This document shows positions 37,991-42,189 of a DNA stretch of 42,189 nucleotides, one piece after another. Positions within the stretch are counted from its first letter, which is position 1. Each line of letters opens with the position of its first letter. The notes under the pieces were generated by a model, which had not been told where the DNA came from, did not search any database, and worked only from the letters and a program-made list of their open reading frames with translations. Location: positions 1-42,189 of the IMG/VR virus record IMGVR_UViG_3300025674_000095; one strand, written 5' to 3'. Source of the stretch: a virus. A program made the position numbers and the translations under genes.

Positions 37991-40552
37991 ATGGCAAAAT
38001 ATAGTTCTGGAAGAGTAAGAAAATTTGGTCCGACAGGAATAACATCTGACAGATATGATTTTCTTGGTTTAGAGCAAGCAGAACCAGATTTAGGTGATCC
38101 TAAGATTGGTGTTGGTTCTACCATCAACAATCCATATCCAAGTAGTCCATTACCAGCAGAAACTTATGTTCTAGTAAGTGTACCAGAAGATTCTGGTGGT
38201 AAGACTGGAAGTAGATATTGGGTAGAATTAAATGATATTAAAGGATTTCAAGGTACACAAGGACTACAAGGAATAAAGGGGCAAGATGGTATTGCCATTG
38301 ATGGTCAAGATGGATTGCAGGGTAGACAAGGAACACAAGGTTTAAGTAATCAAGGTGTTCAAGGACTTCAAGGTCTAAGTGTTCAGGGCACTCAAGGTCT
38401 GAGTGTTCAGGGTAGTCAAGGACTCAGTGGAAGTGCTGCTGCATGGACAAGAAAAACATCAAATTATACAATGTCTGATGGTGATCAGATAATAGCAGAC
38501 ACTACTGGAGGATCATTTACACTAACATTACCATCTTCACCTTCTGGCGGAGAAGTTGTCAGAATTGCTGATGGAGGCGATTGGAAAACGACAAATTTAA
38601 TAATTGGTAGAAATGGATCTAAACTTGAGGGATATTCTGAAAATCTAACTGTAGATATTGGTAATACAATTTTAGATATTATTTACGAATATGATAGTTC
38701 AACACCAGCAAATTCAACTTGGCAAGTTTATTCTTCTCTTGGTGCTCAGGGAATTAGAGGTAGTCAAGGTGTTCAAGGACCTAGAGGAAGTCAAGGGTTT
38801 CAAGGTCTGCAGGGCGTTGGTGATCAAGGTGTCCAGGGTCTGCAGGGTAATCAAGGTCTAAGTCACCAGGGAACTAGAGGAAGTCAAGGATTCCAAGGAG
38901 TTCAAGGTCTTCAAGGTTTATCTGTTCAAGGTCTTCAAGGATTGCAAGGTTTAAGTCACCAGGGTTCTCAAGGTACTCAAAGTTTTCAAGGACTACAGGG
39001 AGTACAAGGTAAAGGTTGGCAAGGATCGCAAGGACTCCAAGGATTACAAGGACTCCAAGGATTGCAAAGCAATCAAGGATTGCAAGGTAATCAAGGATTG
39101 CAAGGTGGAAAAAATGCAATCAATTATGCAATTATAGATGCAGATGAATCAGACTCATTATTAACAAGTGGTATCAGTTTAACTACACCATCTGCAGTTA
39201 CTGGTATGCCATCCAGTTCTGAAGTTCCGTCAAACACTCCAATATTTGTATTTACTGGAAATGCTGCAAATGTCGATAGATATGTGCAATCCGATTCTAG
39301 GATATATCTTACTAAAGTTCAAGACTTAATTTTTTACATATCTAAAGCAGATAACACCAATTGGGGAGACATACCAGAATCTTCAGATTTTCTAGAATTA
39401 GAATATTCTGTTGATGGTTCTACATGGACACAAATTGGATCTGATATAATCACGGCCGCATCTGCTGCACAATGGACATTATTTGAATTTGAGGTTCCAT
39501 TGGGAGCAAAAGTTTACAGTGGCGTATATTTAAGACTAATACAAAAAACCCATACTGGAGGTATCTATGATAACTGGGCTTGTACATCTATTCTTGCCCA
39601 GTTTACTGGATCTCAAGGTTCCCAAGGATTAAGTAATCAGGGTGCTCAAGGTAACCAAGGTCTTCAAGGTCTTCAAGGTCTTCAAGGTCTTCAAGGTCTT
39701 AGCAATCAAGGCGCACAAGGATTGCAAGGATTGCAAGGATTGGTAGGAAATTCCAATGCTATTACGTATGCCATAATTGATCCTTTTGACAATAGTTTAG
39801 AATTGGAAGGTGTTAATATCACTACAGTTTCATCGATCAGTGGACTGCCAACAATAACCAATGTCATCAGATCAGCTACTACTATATTTGCATTTAATGG
39901 ATCTACTACTAGTGGTTATAGATATGTGGAACTAGAGGGAAACGTATTTTTGAGATATGTCACCACATTGTATTTCTACTTGAGTAAAGGTACTGCAAGT
40001 GGTTGGGGCGAGGAGCCCGATTTTAATGAAGATTTTTATCTAGAATATGTGCCTCCGGGCGGTACATTTTGGGTACCAATGCAACAAGTTGATCGCACCG
40101 ATCATTCAGATGGTAACTGGGTACTTTATTCTATAACTGTTCCTACTGCGGCAAAAGATTTTGGTGGAGTACGTCTAAGATATAGTCAATCTAGTATCAT
40201 AGGAAATGATGGTACCGGCGATAACTGGGCGGTTACAGCACTACTTGCAGACATTAGTGGCATACAGGGTAATCAAGGTACTCAAGGTGTTCAAGGTCTT
40301 CAAGGATTGGATGGGGCATATGCTGGTAAAGGTGATCAGGGTGGTCAAGGACTTCAGGGAAAAATTGGACAAGGAATTCAAGGTACTCAAGGTTTACAGG
40401 GTTTACAGGGTTTACAAGGACTACAAGGCGTACAAGGACTGGACGGTAAGTTTGCAGGACAAGGACTCCAAGGACTTCAAGGAATCCAATCAGCACAAGG
40501 ATTGGCAGGATCTGATGATGTAAGTCTTATTATATTATCAATGCTCTTTTAA
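37991..40552 (+). CDS. Collagen-like tail fibre with duplicated beta-sandwich domains
   Basis: 853 residues. Four collagen-like Gly-X-Gln blocks (38245-38427, 38749-39110, 39611-39745, 40258-40510) alternate with globular parts. The first globular part (AAWTRKTSNYTMSDGDQIIADTTGG) is a common fibre knob. The next two (from residue about 375 and 585, NAINYAIIDADESDS and NAITYAIIDPFDNS) are related to each other. Each ends like a reelin-type sub-repeat (LEYSVDGSTWTQIG, then a WTLFEFEVP and DNWACTSI). It is probably a long flexible adhesin fibre. Confidence 0.72.
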   Translation: MAKYSSGRVRKFGPTGITSDRYDFLGLEQAEPDLGDPKIGVGSTINNPYPSSPLPAETYVLVSVPEDSGGKTGSRYWVELNDIKGFQGTQGLQGIKGQDGIAIDGQDGLQGRQGTQGLSNQGVQGLQGLSVQGTQGLSVQGSQGLSGSAAAWTRKTSNYTMSDGDQIIADTTGGSFTLTLPSSPSGGEVVRIADGGDWKTTNLIIGRNGSKLEGYSENLTVDIGNTILDIIYEYDSSTPANSTWQVYSSLGAQGIRGSQGVQGPRGSQGFQGLQGVGDQGVQGLQGNQGLSHQGTRGSQGFQGVQGLQGLSVQGLQGLQGLSHQGSQGTQSFQGLQGVQGKGWQGSQGLQGLQGLQGLQSNQGLQGNQGLQGGKNAINYAIIDADESDSLLTSGISLTTPSAVTGMPSSSEVPSNTPIFVFTGNAANVDRYVQSDSRIYLTKVQDLIFYISKADNTNWGDIPESSDFLELEYSVDGSTWTQIGSDIITAASAAQWTLFEFEVPLGAKVYSGVYLRLIQKTHTGGIYDNWACTSILAQFTGSQGSQGLSNQGAQGNQGLQGLQGLQGLQGLSNQGAQGLQGLQGLVGNSNAITYAIIDPFDNSLELEGVNITTVSSISGLPTITNVIRSATTIFAFNGSTTSGYRYVELEGNVFLRYVTTLYFYLSKGTASGWGEEPDFNEDFYLEYVPPGGTFWVPMQQVDRTDHSDGNWVLYSITVPTAAKDFGGVRLRYSQSSIIGNDGTGDNWAVTALLADISGIQGNQGTQGVQGLQGLDGAYAGKGDQGGQGLQGKIGQGIQGTQGLQGLQGLQGLQGVQGLDGKFAGQGLQGLQGIQSAQGLAGSDDVSLIILSMLF
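38245..40510 (+). repeat. Four dispersed collagen-like repeat blocks
   Basis: Blocks at 38245-38427, 38749-39110, 39611-39745 and 40258-40510. Units such as CAAGGTCTT, CAAGGATTG and CAAGGACTC encode Gly-X-Gln. They are interrupted by unique domain sequence, so the entry spans non-repeat DNA between blocks. Confidence 0.85.
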
Positions 40553-40558
40553 TAAATA
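40551..40558 (+). promoter_or_regulatory. Late promoter-like motif AATAAATA
   Basis: The motif ends 21 bases before the ATG at 40580, the same spacing as the CTAAATA copies at 3747 and 17047. It differs from CTAAATA only at the 5' bases and is nearer to the T4 TATAAATA form. Confidence 0.4.
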
Positions 40559-40579
40559 CAATATAATAGGATTTACTGT

Positions 40580-40945
40580 ATGACAGCACCAAATATTAGA
40601 AATCCATCTTCAATAATAGGAAAAACAAATATAACATCCAATCTTACAACATCGCTTGCAAGTGTATTAACAAATGCCAGTGCAAGTGGAAAAGTATTTA
40701 AGATTAATAGTATTTTTGCAGCTAATATAAGTGGAACTACTGATGGTAGTGTAAGTGTAGCAATATATGATGCTGATACTGCTACGACATGTTACTTGGC
40801 ATATACTATTGATGTACCAGCAGATTCTACCCAGGTTATTTCTACAAAAGAAACATATTTTTATGTTCAAGAAAATGTATCAATACAAGCATCCAGAGCT
40901 ACTGCTAATATTTCATTAACTATTGGATATGAAGAAATATCTTAA
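40580..40945 (+). CDS. Small beta-sandwich structural protein (paralogue type of 37640)
   Basis: 121 residues. IGKTNITSNLTTSLASVLTNASASGKVFKINSIFAANISGTTDGSVSVAIYD and STQVISTKETYFYVQENVSIQASRATANISLTIGYEEIS give the same pattern of strands as the 37640 protein: an N-terminal T-rich strand, a V-V-Y core, and a late V-IQAS strand. Its role at fibre or head surface is unknown. It starts 27 bases after the collagen-like gene and ends just before the propeller gene. Confidence 0.6.
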   Translation: MTAPNIRNPSSIIGKTNITSNLTTSLASVLTNASASGKVFKINSIFAANISGTTDGSVSVAIYDADTATTCYLAYTIDVPADSTQVISTKETYFYVQENVSIQASRATANISLTIGYEEIS

Positions 40946-40950
40946 CTAAA

Positions 40951-42123
40951 ATGAGATTAGGTCTTTTAGGAACTCCATCAGGAACGCTTGCACAAAGGAC
41001 TGCTAGAATAGGAGTTCAAAAATTAGAAAAAACTCCATCTGGAATTCTGGGAAAAATTTCTGATAGATCAAAAGATAAGTTTAGAGGATCTATATCTGGA
41101 ATGTATCGACCAGAAGATAATGTAACTAGAAAAAAATATGGCAAAGACTATCGAAATTTTATTTGGTCGGTAGCGTTCAGTAGTATTCAATCTTCTTTAT
41201 CCAATTACCCACTATGTGCAGACCTTGGATATAATGGAAAAACCATAATTAATGGTGTGGGTATATTGAGTGGACCATTTTATAATTCATATAGTTCATT
41301 TAAAATAAAACAACTTTATCAAAATGGATCTATGTCCGGTGGAAGCGACTACTCTGATAGAAATATTTTATGGAGAGTTTGGTATACTATCTTTGATTAC
41401 ATTTTATTTTATCCTCAAGTCTCTAGTGTTGCTTGGTCCAGAGATGGTAGGCATCTATTAGTGCTCGGTGAACTCGTGAGGTATCAATTTTCCAACGCGT
41501 CGACATATATAACCCGAGGTGGATCAATAATGATGGTATGGGACACAAGTTCAGCTTGGTCTTATACCACTTTAACTGGACACCCTAATCAAAGTCCTTA
41601 TATTGACGCTGTTGGTGTAGAACCATGGTACCATTTTTGTAATACATGGAGTGAAGGATCGTTACCACTTTATGGTGAAGATTGTTGCTGGAATGATGAT
41701 GGAACTAAAATATATCGGTATAATCGTACAACTTCAAGTACTCCAGGAACATATGAAAATGTAATAATTCAAAGTAATTTAAATACTGCATATAATATTG
41801 GTTACAGTAATAGTTTTCCCGGAACTTTAAATGCCGCTACGTTGAGTGTGGGTCAAATATATTCATTTTGGTTTAGTGATGATGGATATTATGTTTATAC
41901 TTATGCGAGAGATGGTTACATTTATCAATATAAACTTTCCACTGCTTGGTCAATATCAACTGTTTCTACCATTACTAGTGTTGATATATCTGGTCTTTCA
42001 ATACCAAATACATCGAAGAGATATGCAAGAAATTTTAAGGATCACATACTCGCGTTAGCATTTATAGCATCTCCATCGACATATAAAACGACTTTTTATG
42101 AGACGAGGCAATCTTGGTATTGA
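40951..42123 (+). CDS. Beta-propeller (WD40/YncE-like) structural protein
   Basis: 390 residues. After a basic start of about 60 residues (RLGLLGTPSGTLAQR, KLEKTPSGILGK), blades can be read: SVAWSRDGRHLLVLGELVRYQF, MMVWDTSSAW, CCWNDDGTKIYRYNR, FWFSDDGYYVYTYARDGYIYQYKLSTAWSISTVS. The SDDG-YVY and YQ-LSTAW-IST pattern is typical of phage tail propellers. It is probably a receptor-contacting tail protein. The stop lies in the -35 box of the promoter at 42120. Confidence 0.65.
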   Translation: MRLGLLGTPSGTLAQRTARIGVQKLEKTPSGILGKISDRSKDKFRGSISGMYRPEDNVTRKKYGKDYRNFIWSVAFSSIQSSLSNYPLCADLGYNGKTIINGVGILSGPFYNSYSSFKIKQLYQNGSMSGGSDYSDRNILWRVWYTIFDYILFYPQVSSVAWSRDGRHLLVLGELVRYQFSNASTYITRGGSIMMVWDTSSAWSYTTLTGHPNQSPYIDAVGVEPWYHFCNTWSEGSLPLYGEDCCWNDDGTKIYRYNRTTSSTPGTYENVIIQSNLNTAYNIGYSNSFPGTLNAATLSVGQIYSFWFSDDGYYVYTYARDGYIYQYKLSTAWSISTVSTITSVDISGLSIPNTSKRYARNFKDHILALAFIASPSTYKTTFYETRQSWY

Positions 42124-42148
42124 CACCCAATCAGATGTGTGCTATCAT
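42120..42148 (+). promoter_or_regulatory. Sigma-70-type early promoter
   Basis: TTGACA (42120-42125), exactly 17 bases, TATCAT (42143-42148): a perfect -35 box and five of six at -10. Transcription would start near 42155 and read the gene starting at 42172. Confidence 0.65.
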
Positions 42149-42171
42149 AGACAGGTATTCATAGAATTCAA

Positions 42172-42189
42172 ATGATTGAACAGGATTAT
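42172..42189 (+). CDS. Start of a gene cut by the right edge
   Basis: Only six codons, MIEQDY, are visible after an ATG placed 23 bases beyond a consensus early promoter. There is no strong ribosome site. Too little is seen to name it, and the reading is supported mainly by the promoter. Confidence 0.3.

Noticed and set aside
33877-40552. Idea that the P4H-like oxygenase and GT25 domain hydroxylate and glycosylate the collagen-like fibres, as in animal or mimivirus collagen
   Set aside because: The Gly-X-Y repeats have glutamine at Y and almost no proline or lysine, so the usual target residues are missing. Modification elsewhere on the fibres remains possible.
1-42189. tRNA genes, insertion sequences, integrase or attachment sites
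   Set aside because: I saw no cloverleaf with a matching T-loop, no transposase or integrase gene and no terminal inverted repeats. A scan with a tRNA finder would settle the tRNA question.

Overview
This window looks like a large part of a T4-like cyanobacterial myovirus (cyanomyovirus) genome: AT-rich, tightly packed, with most neighbouring genes overlapping by 1-17 bases. The family follows from recognisable T4 core genes: gp33, gp59, gp32, gp53, gp48, gp4, gp26 and gp27- and gp5-like hub genes. A cyanobacterial host is suggested by small genes of families I know mainly from cyanobacteria and their phages (DUF4278-like, DUF1825-like), and by ThyX, PhoH, a glutaredoxin and collagen-like fibres. 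All family calls are by eye; no search was run.

Layout. (1) 1-5.2 kb: two Kelch-like repeat fibre genes on either side of a sulfotransferase, then a prolyl-hydroxylase-like oxygenase and a tail-fibre-assembly-like gene. (2) 5.2-13.8 kb: an accessory island with three more 2-oxoglutarate/Fe(II) oxygenases, a GH130-like protein, a three-gene amino-sugar set (hexapeptide acetyltransferase, Gfo/Idh dehydrogenase, DegT aminotransferase), a GT2 glycosyltransferase, a GT25-FkbM fusion and a glutaredoxin. (3) 13.8-21.7 kb: small conserved genes and DNA-metabolism/regulation genes (thyX, phoH, RecB-like nuclease, gp33, gp59, DUF1825-like, gp32, Mom-like). (4) 21.7-24.3 kb, minus strand: gp53, gp48, an unknown structural gene and gp4. 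(5) 24.3-33.9 kb: tube/baseplate initiator, gp26, a probable tape measure, a hub protein with peptidase and lysozyme domains, gp27-like and a split gp5. (6) 33.9-42.1 kb: two long collagen-like fibre genes, two small paralogous structural proteins and a beta-propeller protein. A truncated gene starts at the right edge.

Regulation is unusually legible. Early-type promoters (TTGAC-17 bp-TATAAT-like) lie at about 5.85, 15.2, 16.03, 20.1 and 42.1 kb. A T4-type late motif, CTAAATA, stands 21-22 bases before several start codons and forms an interlocked divergent pair at 24.26-24.30 kb. Two rho-independent terminators flank a run of tiny genes at 15.2-16.05 kb, and the second carries the next promoter's -35 box in its loop.

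The strongest new candidate is a programmed -1 frameshift at the end of gp26: a T TTT TTC heptamer, an 8-base spacer and a perfect 8-bp hairpin. It would add 60 residues from the next frame just upstream of the probable tape measure gene, like the lambda G/GT tail-chaperone arrangement. The second candidate is the 1-13.8 kb decoration island. Its sulfotransferase, oxygenases, amino-sugar enzymes and glycosyl/methyl transferases sit among receptor-binding fibre genes and may modify either the fibres or the host surface.
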